Source: Gnetum montanum (lineage: Eukaryota; Streptophyta; Gnetopsida; Gnetales; Gnetaceae). Taken from it: a stretch of DNA of 64,000 nucleotides. The translations under genes were made by a program, and so were the position numbers. The notes under the pieces are model-generated. The model saw only the letters and a list, made by a program, of their open reading frames with translations. It searched no databases and was not told the DNA's origin. The stretch spans positions 62,001 to 126,000 of the forward strand of contig MNCI01014483.1 of the NCBI GenBank assembly GCA_015680685.1, given 5' to 3'. Shown here piece by piece: positions 1-9,981 of the stretch. Numbering within the stretch: the stretch's first letter is position 1; each line of letters opens with the position of its first letter.

Positions 1-141
1 GTTTTCCTATTATGTCACACATAAAGGAATCTTGGGTGTATGCTTTAAATTTTAAATTGTTAAAATGACAAACACTCAAGAGGTTGCCTTATCTACAAGA
101 CAACTACTGGTAGCAGTTCTATCACAAAACTTATTATCCAA

Positions 142-700
142 GTGGAGCACCACCTTAACCTCAATAGAAATATCAATAGTGGTAGCACCAAAAAACATGG
201 GGGATGCTACCTCCAAGGTAGCAATCCCCTTACCACAAACCTAATCATTATGGGTACTATGCTCAACAACCCATTTCTCCACATGACTCTTCTAGCCATG
301 CTTCCTCCTAATACCTTTATTACCCTTGTAAATATTACAAAGCATAATTATCAGGGAGGGAGTTTCCATTTTCTTACTTTACTCCTTCTTAGTCATTCAC
401 TACTGCACATCCATCTACAATTTACCTTTCTCCTGTTTCATCCATGTAGTAGAAGATCCTAGCATAGCCATAGTAGAGAAATGACATCAAGGCTATGAAC
501 TTATAGCCAACTCCTTAGTAGAGTGGTTCTAATGCTAAGCCTTGGAAAAGTTTCTTCCTTAGAACCAGTAGTCCTACAAAGCCCTTAGAGACACCTATGG
601 CTATGAAGCTTACTCCTACCTTCTCTATAATGATTATTGAGCTTTCTTTAAACCAAAACACTCCCTAATTACACACCATCATGCTAACCCATATAGTAAG
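142..700 (+). pseudogene. Gag C-terminal remnant of outer Ty3/gypsy element
   Basis: Decayed Gag tail of the outer gypsy element. One frame is open from 142 to 462, but the ancestral frame is probably another one: it gives tracts such as YYAQQPISPHDS, which align with YVQQPVSPGDS in the gag of the element at 55564-62773. The region is Pro/Ser/Tyr/Gln-rich like that Gag tail. Stops interrupt all frames. The protease follows directly downstream. The left LTR, primer site and Gag N-terminus lie outside the window. Identity rests on this homology and on position before the protease. Confidence 0.55.
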
Positions 701-754
701 TAATTGGATTAATATCAACCATGTTCTGAGCAAGAGATCTAATCCTAGGAGTTC

Positions 755-1130
755 CCTTATTTATATGTAGATTGTTGGAAATGAACCTTGAAAATCTCTT
801 TTGGACTTAGGTTCTAGAGTTAACTTGATCTCACAAGAAATGTACAAAGCTTGGAACCTACCTCCTTTGAAAAAAAGAAATATAAGGTTAGAACAAGAAA
901 ACAAATCCATCATTGTTCCTTTGAAATTGGATGAGGACATTGTGATAAACATTTGTAGGTGATAATATCCTATTGATTCCTTAATGATCCATGTGGATAT
1001 TACTAAGGGAGACTTTCATATTATCATGGGAAGATCATGGTTGAGTATAACTAATGCATAGTTGGTGATCCAAGATCTCTCCTTCCAAATCTTTAAAGAG
1101 AATGAATTCAAAAAGATTTAGAAAAATCAT
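755..1130 (+). pseudogene. Ty3/gypsy aspartic protease remnant (outer element)
   Basis: Retropepsin-like protease of the outer element. The frame reads LLDLGSRVNLISQEMYKAW and later GDFHIIMGRSWLS, the two hallmarks of a gypsy protease (active-site D-[ST]-G and the hydrophobic-GRSWL loop). The active site here reads DLG, as expected from a C-to-T change in a Ser codon. The stretch is almost the same as LLDSSSRVNLISREMYQAW in the gag-pro element at 13850-14215, so the two families share ancestry. Frameshifts and stops make it non-functional. Confidence 0.75.
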
Positions 1131-1469
1131 GTTTTGTGCATCACATATAGTGAGATAGGATGCTAATGCATGCAAAGACTATGGACTATAAAGATCAAAT
1201 CCCTTAAAGCATGTAGTCAATGTGCTGATGTCATTGAAATTTAAAGGTTCCTATACATAGTAGCCAATAAATAGGAGGGCATCTAGTGGTTGATAATAGA
1301 AAGAGAGGCTAAATCATCAATGTGCATGCAACCAACCAAAAGCCTTATGGGCTCTTACATGAAGAGCATGGATCAACTAGAGTAAATTCATTGCTAACTC
1401 TATAATGAACATGGAGAAATCAATTGTGGAGAGCTGGAGATCCCTAGGACCTTCAAGTAGGAGCCCCTT
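1131..1469 (+). other. Degenerate protease-RT linker of outer element
   Basis: Stretch between protease and RT of the outer gypsy element. All frames carry stops. From about 1460 a tract LELKVLLVGLEYSFL resembles the linker that precedes RT in Athila/Tat polyproteins. Nothing else is recognisable. Confidence 0.4.
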
Positions 1470-2012
1470 GAGCTAAAGGTCTTACTAGTAGGCCTAGAGT
1501 ATTCCTTCTTAAAAAATGGTAAGTTGATCATCATCAATGCCACACTTGTGAAAAAATGGCCAAAACCTTTGCCTGGTCATATGATGAGCTCACTAAAATT
1601 GACCCAAGGATATGCTAACATAGAATCTACACAAACTCCTCCATCAAACTAAAAAGGTAGTTGTAGAGACACTTAAACCCCAAGCTCAAGAAGATAGTCA
1701 AGGAGGAGATTAAACAACTCCTGAAGGTAGGGTCATTTATTCCATTGTGGATAGTGAGTGGATTGGTCCACTAGTTATAGTACAAAAGAAAGGAGGGACG
1801 TGGATGGTCTATATAAATTTTAGGCTATTGAACATGTCAATGTATAAGGATCATTTTTATTTTTCATTTGTAGATTAGGTGTTGGATAAAGTACTAAGGA
1901 ATTGCTATTATAGCTTTCTAGATAGTCATAGTGGCTATAGACATATCCAAATTGCAAGGGAAGACTAGGACAAAACAACATTCACAAGTCCTTGGGAAAC
2001 ATTTGCATATGG
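1470..2012 (+). pseudogene. Ty3/gypsy reverse transcriptase, N-terminal half (outer element)
   Basis: Athila/Tat-type RT. Visible motifs in order are KTFAWSYDELTKIDP, VKEEIKQLLKVGSFIP, VQKKGGTWMVYINFRLLN, YKDHFYFSFVD, YYSFLDSHSGYRHIQIA and TTFTSPWETFAY. The sequence stops at FAY (about 2010) and passes straight into endogenous pararetrovirus sequence. The expected continuation, FGLCN and the MDD catalytic motif, is found at 19305 on the same strand. Several in-frame stops are present. This is therefore one RT split by a 17.3-kb nested insertion. Confidence 0.85.
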
Positions 2013-2039
2013 ATACAATTATATTTACATTGCCAAATT

Positions 2040-2740
2040 AGATGTTCATATCAATCTATACTTTAACTATAGGCTCAAAAACCCTTACTAGATTTCCTTA
2101 GTTAATAGAATATTTAAAAAATTATAAGAAACCATTATCACAAAGGCCAAATTTATGCTCAAATCAAATGCCATGATAGTCACCCTTCCAAACATTACTC
2201 TATTCCTCTAGGACTAGAATATTTTGAATAGTTTAATGATTATATCTTATATTTCATTAGACATGAAACAAGGTATCGTATACACAACAATAGGTACCAA
2301 ATGAGTCTTTAAACTATTTCAGAGTGTAAGCCTTAAAATACTTTTTCTCTTTGGAGATTAGTTAGTCTTAATTAGATCTACTAATATAGAATATGGATCT
2401 CGGATAAACACTAAGGATCTTTCAATCCACACTTTATACCCTTAGTTAAATGATAACATAGATGAGTTTTATGATCATATCCTTCCAAACAAATCTAGGT
2501 CTAATAGTGGAAAAAAGTATTATAGAGTTCATCTAAAAACCACAAAGTTTTTAGAGATAGATCCTTTTTGTCTTCTTGAGGATGGAAAATCTATCCAAAA
2601 ATAGATTTTTCCTCCTATTATAAATCCTCAAAGCCTTCTACCTATGGAAGATCTTTTCAAATCTTATATCCCCAAGTTAATCCCATATTTGAAGATCTTA
2701 AAACCACCATGATAAGTGTATTTAAAGATCTTGGGATTAG
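2040..2740 (+). pseudogene. Caulimovirid movement-protein-like region (+ copy)
   Basis: Start of the viral coding region, containing tracts such as MIVTLPNITLF and STNIEYGSRINTKDL. Both are mirrored in the - copy at 18430-19260. Position upstream of the coat protein and RT fits the 30K-type movement protein of caulimovirids. The assignment rests on genome order and weak motif resemblance. Many stops and frame changes are present. Confidence 0.45.
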
Positions 2741-3540
2741 CATGGATGTTAGAAAATTATTAGGATCATTAGTTAAAATGAGAAAATCCAAAGAAATTCC
2801 TCAAGAAAAATATACCCTAAAGAAAAAAGCATCGAGCTTGAAATTACAACTGAATGTCTTCATCATTCCATGGTAAAATATGATCGTCAATACTAGTGTG
2901 TAGAATGTGATGCTTTAGTGAAAATTAGTATGAATAACATCCTATGGTTAATACTACTAGTATTGACCAACCTAGGGAAGTAGTTCATAATCTATTTCAA
3001 AAAGCAACTATAAATCCATCCACAGATATTATCTACATGAAAAATTGGACAAATAGTCAAATAAGTATAATAATATGACACCAATAAAGGAATTATCAAG
3101 TTGCATTAAAAACTAAAAAAAGGGTTAAAGCACTTCAAAAATAATGAGTTTCCAAACCAAAGTTTCAACTACCAAAGCCACGACCACCTAAGTTTAGATC
3201 TTCGATAGGTAGAAGGCTTTGAGGATTTATGATAATCTAATGTACCTTTATGAAAATCTAAAATAAAACCATTATCCTAGGAAAAGGGAAAATCTAAGAT
3301 TAATGATAATGAAGGGTCTTCACAAGCAATGGTTATAGATTATGATGATTAAAAAGTAAAACTAGATTTTAATGATGAAGAGTGCTTAAAGGATCCATAA
3401 GCATATACCCAAGCTCTTGAAGAATATCCTCAAATAGCATCTCGAGAAATTAGTAAGAGAGACCCCAAGTTTTTAATTGATGGATTATTCCCTACTAAAA
3501 GACAACTTGTTTTACATAGGATTGTTGGTATCATTGATTG
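2741..3540 (+). pseudogene. Caulimovirid linker region between movement and coat proteins (+ copy)
   Basis: Polyprotein-like stretch conserved in both copies (compare 17706-18430 on the - strand) with no recognisable enzyme motif. It is Lys/Glu- and Ser/Pro-rich, with a tract REISKRDPKFLIDGLFPTKRQ near its end that is matched in the other copy. It may correspond to the virion-associated or coat N-terminal part. Function unassigned. Confidence 0.5.
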
Positions 3541-3579
3541 ATAGATAGATCATTCTTGATCATAATTCTTCTAAACATG

Positions 3580-3715
3580 CTATTCAAAATTGTGTTTTCA
3601 ATTTGTTAGTAACCTTAGAAGATGGTGGAACCAAATAGTTCAAGACATAAAAAAGAAGGTGCTAACTAGCCAAATTGTATTATTTGTTAATGCAATCACT
3701 AAAGAATTTAAAGAT
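3580..3715 (+). pseudogene. Coat-protein remnant with 3' deletion (+ copy)
   Basis: Short part of the viral coat protein. It reads FQFVSNLRRWWNQIVQDI, which resembles the conserved Leu...Trp-Trp motif of caulimovirid coat proteins, and aligns with FLGNLRRWWKKIDLDI in the - copy near 10500. After ITKEF the sequence jumps to the RT N-terminus, so the Cys/His cluster and protease are missing. The - copy, which keeps them between 9290 and 10430, shows this is a deletion. Confidence 0.65.
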
Positions 3716-5035
3716 AATATAAAGGTTAAGGAAAAATCTCATCACATTGGCATGCCATCAAGTCTAAAGAAAGAATGTGATGAATAGATCCAAACTCTCT
3801 TAAACAAAAATCTTATACAACCTAGCATAAGCATGTTTAGCTATGTAACTTTTACGTAAACAAGAGAGTAGAATAGGTAAGAGGTTAAAAGAGGTTAGTG
3901 ATTAATTACAAACCATTAATAACCGCATACAACCATTCTCGTAGCCTATTCCCAATAAGGATGATTTATTTCAAAGGTTCCTCCATACAAATATATATTT
4001 AAAGTTTGACTTAAAATATGGTTTCTTGCAAATCTAGGTAAAATAAGAAGATTGGTAGAAAACTACTTTCACCATCCCTTGAGGATTATACAAATGGATA
4101 GTTTTACCTTTTGAGATCAAAACTACATTATCTATATTTCATAATCACATGGATTGAATATTTAGTAGGTATCCATTTATCTTGATTTATATAAATGATA
4201 TTTTAGTTATGAGAAAAAATGCTAAGAAACATCTTTAGTACATAGAAATTTTTAATAAATTAATAGATGACAATGGACTCATGTTATCTCCAAAAAAAGT
4301 GAAACTTGTCTAAGAATCCATTGAATTTATAGGTTTATAGATCACATAAGGAACAATAACTCTATAGGATCATACTCTTGAATCCATCAAGAATTTATTA
4401 GATGAAATCAAAGATAATAACCAATTACAAAGGTTTTTAGGATGTATTAATTATGTCTTAGGTTTTTATAAAAATATTGCTAGCAATAGGAAACTAATCA
4501 ATGAACAACTTAGTCAAAAGCTGTCACCATGGATAAAAATCCATATGAATACCATAGTCCAAATAAAAAAATAATTTCAAACACTCCCAAAAATATAACT
4601 CCGAAATAATGGAACATAAATTCTAGAAATTGATGCTTCTATAGAATTTTGTGATCTTGCACTAAAAGAGCAAAAGGACAATGTGGTAAGAATCTACAAA
4701 TATGCTTCAAGAAATTTTTATGATGCCCAAAGAAATTATCATAGCACTCACAAAGAACTATTAGCTATTATAAAAGGCATAGAAAAATTTCATTTATTCT
4801 TGTAGAATGTTCACTTTATTAACAATAGTAATTTTAAGAACTTTGAAAAATATCTATGTTCTAAGACTCTTAACAAAGTTGCTCATACTAGGTTAATTAG
4901 GTGGGCTCTTTATTTAGCTAATTTTGATCTTAGCATAGAATATATAGATGGTAATAAAGATAGTTTAGCTAAATTTTTAACCCATGAATACCATCTTAAT
5001 AATGAGTACGCTATATTTTTTCGTACATAGATTTG
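3716..5035 (+). pseudogene. Caulimovirid reverse transcriptase and RNase H (+ copy)
   Basis: Pararetroviral RT-RNase H. The RT entry reads EKSHHIGMPSSLKKECDE (3735-3785). A heavily shifted middle follows. The C-terminal half of RT includes FLGCINYVLGFYKNIAS (4435-4490). RNase H includes YASRNFYDAQRNYHSTHKEL and, near the end, RLIRWALYLANFDLSIEYID followed by DSLAKFLTHEY. The HKELLAI and final FL[ST][RH]E[FY] pattern is typical of Caulimoviridae rather than gypsy elements. At least ten stops and frameshifts are present. The - copy equivalent is 7970-9290. Confidence 0.85.
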
Positions 5036-5860
5036 CTAGAGGAACAAGGTTGGTTTCTCAAATCATCTAGGCTCCTTTGATCCTACCAAACCATAGAGTC
5101 ATATATACCAGTACTTGAACAAGAAAAAATAAGATTATCTAATGAAGAAAAATTTGATAGGTTCATTAAAATTATGACTCATAAATCTCCTTACTTCATC
5201 ATTAAAAGAGAAACCTTCATCCCCCATTTAGAATCATTCCCTCAAATCCCTATATCCATCTTCGTCGAATTATGCTAATTAAATTTTGAAGATTAGGATT
5301 CAAAGAAACTACTTAACTAGCCATATTATCACCCTAGTCCTTATCATGGTTATAAATCCTTGGGGTGGTTTATTCCATAATGATCTTTTCTAGGATTGGT
5401 GGGGAAAATTTGGCCATAACCCTCAATGTTATTGTTACTCTTATCCTAGGCATCTTTTTAATCAATGAAATAATCATCGAGGGGATTATCTTTTTTATGG
5501 TCATCATCATTCTAGGAGATGGTATTTTTGAGAATATGGCATATATTCTTATTATTTATTAATCACTATAATAAGTAAAAGAGTAAATTGGAATAGGCCT
5601 TGGGAAGAAGCTTTTTATAAAGATATCTACACCAATAATCCCATTGATATCAAAGAATGTTGTCAATAGTATGGAATGTATTTTAGAACTATCAATCTTA
5701 TCATGATGGATGCCAAAGTTAGATTCTTTGCTCAACATGGATGAAGGACAATATTAGATTATCTCCTTCAAGATCCTCAATCTCCTAAAGAATGAGAATC
5801 TACTCTTGACAATATATAAAAGGTGTTGATCATACTCCTATGAAGTTGTCAGCCAATATT
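5036..5860 (+). pseudogene. Unassigned C-terminal coding region of caulimovirid (+ copy)
   Basis: Downstream of RNase H the viral frame continues for roughly 270 codons, with tracts such as DRFIKIMTHKSPYFIIK, PYYHPSPYHGYKSLGWF and WNRPWEEAFYKDIYTNNPID. The same tracts occur in the - copy at 7110-7850. Because both copies keep it while decaying independently, it was probably coding in the ancestor. I do not recognise the domain; a translational transactivator/inclusion-body protein is one candidate by position only. Confidence 0.5.
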
Positions 5861-5929
5861 ATCAATTATTATAGTGTTATAGTGTAAAGGTATGATTACA
5901 ATCTTATCTAGTTATTTGAGTGCTTTCAT

Positions 5930-6060
5930 TGGTGTCATGCACTAGTTAGTGGAGTCTAAGTCATGAGCCATTATAGAAGGCTTGAGAGGAAGTTTCCTTT
6001 CCTATAAATGTAAGAGTTCATAAGGCTAAGAGGCATAAATTACATTCAGTTGCAAAGCAT
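5930..6060 (+). promoter_or_regulatory. Pararetroviral promoter-like region (+ copy)
   Basis: TATAAAT at 6003-6009 in the context TTTCCTATAAATGTAAGAG, downstream of the viral coding region. The arrangement is that of the full-length-transcript promoter of caulimovirids. The - copy has the same box (6976-6982). Activity today is doubtful. Confidence 0.5.
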
Positions 6061-6282
6061 TCTAAGCTTAAAGCATCCAAGAATCCCTTAGCTCCTTCTC
6101 TACTTGTATCTTTATTTTCCTAAAATTCAATGTGAATAATATGAGCATTTAAGTCCTTTTCCAAATCTCTCTCCATGTTATACTTGCATATGTTGTTTGA
6201 GGTATGATCAAAATATTTATTGCTACTAAATTTGTGATAAAAACCAAGTGAACAAGGGTGTCGAGAAGGTGGATCTAGGGAA
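6061..6282 (+). other. Caulimovirid transcript leader (+ copy), truncated before primer site
   Basis: Leader sequence after the TATA box, matching the - copy over 6850-6720. It stops immediately upstream of where the other copy has its primer binding site. The junction to the - copy follows. Confidence 0.5.
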
Positions 6283-6454
6283 AGATTTATTAATATAATT
6301 ATACCCATCTACTATCCACTTCCTAAGCTCCCCTAGTGAGAAAATAAAGTATAGCTAGTCACAATCCTGAACCACTAATCTCAAGTTCACATTCAAAGAA
6401 ATGCATTGAAGTTAAGGATTCTAAAGGAGTGAGATTGAAAATTGGATAGATCTC

Positions 6455-6670
6455 TTATTGTTTAGCAATAGGTGGTAATGTAGAACATGAAGAAGTTCTA
6501 TAGAATTTAAATAATTGATGAGTAAAAAGCTTCAATGAACCTAGGAAATATTTGTTATGCTCTAGCATACTGCTATTTTGAGGAGATGATATATCACAAC
6601 TTGTTGTGAAACTTACTCTTACATGTACATCATCCTTCATTACATGCCTTACACTCTGCATGACCTCCAT
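6455..6670 (-). pseudogene. Short ORF downstream of viral primer site
   Basis: 71-codon open frame beginning with Met about 20 bases after the primer site of the - copy. By position it would be the first viral ORF or the start of the polyprotein. No motif recognised. The frame closes at CCIAKQ-stop-type sequence near 6455; sequence homologous to the start of the viral copies follows at 6315-6285. Confidence 0.35.
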
Positions 6671-6692
6671 ACTCTATACAAAAGAGACGAAC

Positions 6693-6707
6693 TTGGCTCT
6701 AATACTA
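6693..6707 (-). promoter_or_regulatory. tRNA-iMet primer binding site of caulimovirid
   Basis: On the - strand the sequence is TAGTATTAGAGCCAA. It matches the canonical initiator-Met primer site TGGTATCAGAGCCA with two transitions. It lies downstream of promoter and leader, exactly where caulimovirids place the minus-strand primer site. Confidence 0.75.
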
Positions 6708-6939
6708 GCTCTTCCCATAGATCTGCCTACTCCACACCCTTATTCACTTGTTTTTTATCAAGAATTTAGTAGTAATATAGATTTTGATCATACGAGAAAA
6801 ATCATATGCAAGTATAATAAAGAGAGAGATTTTGAAAATATTTTCAATGCTCATATTATTCAAATTAAACTCTAAGAACTCAGAGATATAAGTAGAGAAG
6901 GTGCTCAGGGATGCTTGGATGCCTTAGATGTTGAATGCT

Positions 6940-7060
6940 TTGTAATAGATGCCTCTTAGCCTTGTGAACTCTTACATTTATAGGAGAGGGAGATTTATCT
7001 CAAGCTTTCTATAATTGCTCATAACTAAGACTCCACTAACTAGGGCATGACAACAAAGAA
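6940..7060 (-). promoter_or_regulatory. Pararetroviral promoter-like region (- copy)
   Basis: TATAAAT on the - strand (6976-6982) in the context CTCCTATAAATGTAAGAG, equivalent to 6003-6009 of the + copy. It sits between the end of the coding region and the leader/primer site. Confidence 0.5.
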
Positions 7061-7109
7061 AGTACTCAAAGGAATAGATAACATTGTGATCTTATCTTTA
7101 CATTGTAAC

Positions 7110-7850
7110 ACTATAGTAATTGCCAATATTGGTCAACAACTTTATAGGACTATGGCAAACATATTTTATAGATCATCAGGACTAGATTCTCATTCTTTAG
7201 TAGATTGAGGCTCTCTAAGGAGATAATTTGATATTGTGATTCCTCTATGTTGAGCTAAGAATCTGACACTAGGATCCATCATGGTAAGATTGAGAGTTTT
7301 GAAATGCATTCCATACTATTGCCAACATTCTTTTATATCAATAGGATTACTAGTATAGATATCTTGATAAAAAGCTTCTTCCTAAGGCCTATTCCAATTT
7401 ACTTGCTTACTCATTATAGTTATTAAATAATAAGGAGATGTCCCATATTCTCCAAAATCCCATCTCCTAGAATGATGATGAGCATAACAAAGATAATCCA
7501 CTCAATGATTATTTCATTGACTAAATAGATGCTTGGGATATGAGCTAGGATACCATTGAGGGTTATGGCAAAAATTTCCTGATCAATCCCAAAAAGGATC
7601 ATTAGAGAAGAAACCACCCCAAGGATTTATATCAATTTTATAAACATGATAAGGACTAGGGTGATAATATGGCTAGTTAAGTAGTGTCTTTGAATCAAGA
7701 TCTTCAAATTTAATTAGCATAATTCCACAAAGGTGGATATATGGATTTGAGGGAATGATTCTAAATGGGGGATGAAGGTTTCCCTTTTAATGATGGACTA
7801 AGAAGCATTATGATTCATAATGTTAATGAACCTATCAAAAGTTTATTTGG
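7110..7850 (-). pseudogene. Unassigned C-terminal coding region of caulimovirid (- copy)
   Basis: Counterpart of 5036-5860. Visible tracts are PYYHPSPYHVYKIDINPWGG, EEAFYQDIYTSNPIDIKECW and MMDPSVRFLAQHRG. Stops occur at different places from the + copy, which supports independent decay of a once-coding segment. Domain not recognised. Confidence 0.5.
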
Positions 7851-7969
7851 TAGAAAATATTGTTTATTGTTGTTCAAGTGCTGGCATATATGACTCTATG
7901 GTTTAGCAAGATCGAAGGAGCCTAGATGATCTGAGAAACTAACCTCCTTCCTCTAGCAAATCTATGTAT

Positions 7970-9290
7970 AGAAAAACAAAAGGAATACAACACACTAGTT
8001 ATTAAGATGGTATTCATGGGTTAACAAGTAATCTAAACTATTTTTCTTACCACATATATATTTTGTGTTGAAGTACATATTAGCTAAATAAAAATCCTAC
8101 CTAATTAATTAGCTATGAGCAACTTTGTTAAGAGTCTTAGAACTTAGATATTTATCAAAATGCTTTAGATTACTATAGATAATAAATACAACATTTTGTA
8201 GAAATAAATGAAATTTTTCTATGCATTTTATAATAGCTAATAGTTCTTTGTGAGTGCTATGATAATTTCTTTGGGTATCATAAAAATTTCCTAAAGCATA
8301 TTTGTATTGTCCTTTTTTTCTTTAAGTGTAGCACCCTAGAATTCTGAAAAAGCATCAGTTTCTAAAATTAATGTTCCATGAGTTGGGAGTTGTAGTTTTG
8401 GGAGTGTTTGACACTTTTTTTTTATTTGGACTATGGTATTTTCATGGAGTTGTATCCATGATGATAACTTTTGATTAAGTTGTTGATTTAGTAGTTTCCT
8501 ATCTCTAGTAAGATTTTTATAAAAATTAGGTACATATTTGATACATCCTAAAAACCTTTGTAACTGAGTTCTATCTTTGATTTTATCTAAGAATTTCTTG
8601 ATGGATTCAAGAATATGATATTCCAGAGTAATTTTTCCTTGTGTGATCTATAAGCCTAAGAAATCAATAGATTCTTAGGAAATTTTTACTTTTGTTGGAG
8701 ATTATAGAAGTCCATTATCATCTACTAATTTCTTAAATATTATAAGTGCTTAAGATGTTACTCAATATTTCTTCTCATAACTAAAATATCATCTATATAA
8801 ACTATGATAAATGGATACCTACTAAATATTTGATCCATGTGATTCTAAAAGATGGATGGTGTGGTTTTTATCCCAAAAGGTAAGGTTGTTCATTCATATA
8901 ATCCTCTAGGAATGGTAAAAGTAGTTTTCCACCGATCTTGCCATTCTACCTAGATTTTCTAGAAACCAAATTTTAAGTGAAATTTTGAATATGTGTTTGT
9001 ATGGATGAGCATTTGAAATAAATCATCATTATTGGGAATAGGATGATAGACTAGTTTTATGAGGTCATGTAATGGTTTGTAAATAACCACTAACCTCTTT
9101 TTACCTGTTACCTATTCTACTCTCCTGTTTATGTAAAAAGCTACATAGGTGAACATGCTTGTGCCTAGTTGTATAAGCTTTTTGTTTAAGAGAATTTGCA
9201 TCTCTTCATCACATTATTTTCTTAGACTTGATGGCATGCCAATGTGAAAAGATTTTTCCTTAACCTTAATATAATCTTTAAATTTTATTT
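7970..9290 (-). pseudogene. Caulimovirid reverse transcriptase and RNase H (- copy)
   Basis: Best preserved viral RT in the window, read from 9290 down. Motifs are FHIGMPSSLRK, KRLVVIYKPLHDLIKLVYHP (the caulimovirid [KR]RLV-x-[NI]YK pattern), KTTFTIPRGLYE, TTLPFGIKTTPSIF, NHMDQIF and the catalytic block YIDDILVMRR. RNase H follows with decayed tracts to about 7970. Several stops and frameshifts mean no product. Confidence 0.88.
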
Positions 9291-9479
9291 TTTACCAATG
9301 TTCTTTCTTGTGTCTAAATGCTATTGGATCATCACTAGCTAATTTTAATAATGAATTTTTTATATTGTTAAATTGATCATCTAGTTGTATGATGCTATTG
9401 ACTACCCATTGAGTCTTAGAAGGTTTTCTTTACTCTTTTGCATAGAACCTACTTTTGTAAAGGTTCTATCCTGAAAACC

Positions 9480-9890
9480 TTTCTCTTGCTAGTAATACAT
9501 AAGACTTCCCTATTATTCAAGGTTCTAGTTCTTGGAGATCTTTTGTTCCTATAAGAAGATCATAGGAATTGATTTGAAAATGATAGAATTTTAAGCATAG
9601 AACTCTACCTTGTATATTTTTATAAGAATTTTAGCCTTATGTTCCATTGCTACATTCCTGGTATTGAAGGTCACAAAAGGACTTTTCATTCTTTTCTCAG
9701 AAATGGGATGGAATAGTATTCCATCTAACTAGTGAAACTTTATCTCAACTTCCTATTAGTGCATTAATGGGATAAGGTTTGTACCCTTTAAGTTTTATAA
9801 AGAATGTACATATAGGAAGCTTATTTATTCTACTATTGTTATTAACTAAGTTAACAGGAATTACCTATGTCTCTTCTTGATATTTTGGTA
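9480..9890 (-). pseudogene. Caulimovirid aspartic protease remnant (- copy)
   Basis: Between the Cys/His cluster and RT. Visible tracts are PYPINALIGS (active-site region, D-T-G no longer readable) and RVLCLKFYHFQINSYDLLIG followed by TKDLQEL, resembling the late IG-x-[DN] motif of caulimovirid proteases. It is missing from the + copy. Assignment is from order plus this motif. Confidence 0.55.
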
Positions 9891-9981
9891 TTTGATAACT
9901 CTCCTTTATTTTTTCTAAGAGTTCTCCTATTTCCCATTGGATATACTTTCTTAGTTGAATTATCCTTTAGGTCTTCATGAG

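Larger units (their letters stand above)
2013..6282 (+). mobile_element. Endogenous caulimovirid, + strand copy (internally deleted)
   Basis: Decayed integrated copy of a Caulimoviridae genome. In order it carries a movement-protein-like segment, a linker, the start of the coat-protein segment, RT, RNase H, an unassigned C-terminal segment and a pararetroviral promoter/leader. It has no LTRs and no integrase. Compared with the - strand copy it lacks about 1.16 kb (end of coat protein, Cys/His cluster and protease), the junction being near 3715. It ends just short of the position where the - copy has its tRNA-Met primer site. It forms the left arm of a tail-to-tail inverted pair whose centre is near 6282. 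Confidence 0.85.

Noticed and set aside
5365-5562. 65-codon hydrophobic frame and its mirror at 7423-7617
   Set aside because: It is an alternate frame of the viral C-terminal region. The matching in both copies comes from the inverted repeat, and the other frame gives better-conserved polar motifs.
2013-6282. Another Ty3/gypsy element
   Set aside because: No integrase or LTR; RT, RNase H and coat motifs and the Met primer site after a promoter fit Caulimoviridae, and the sequence is repeated inverted next to it.
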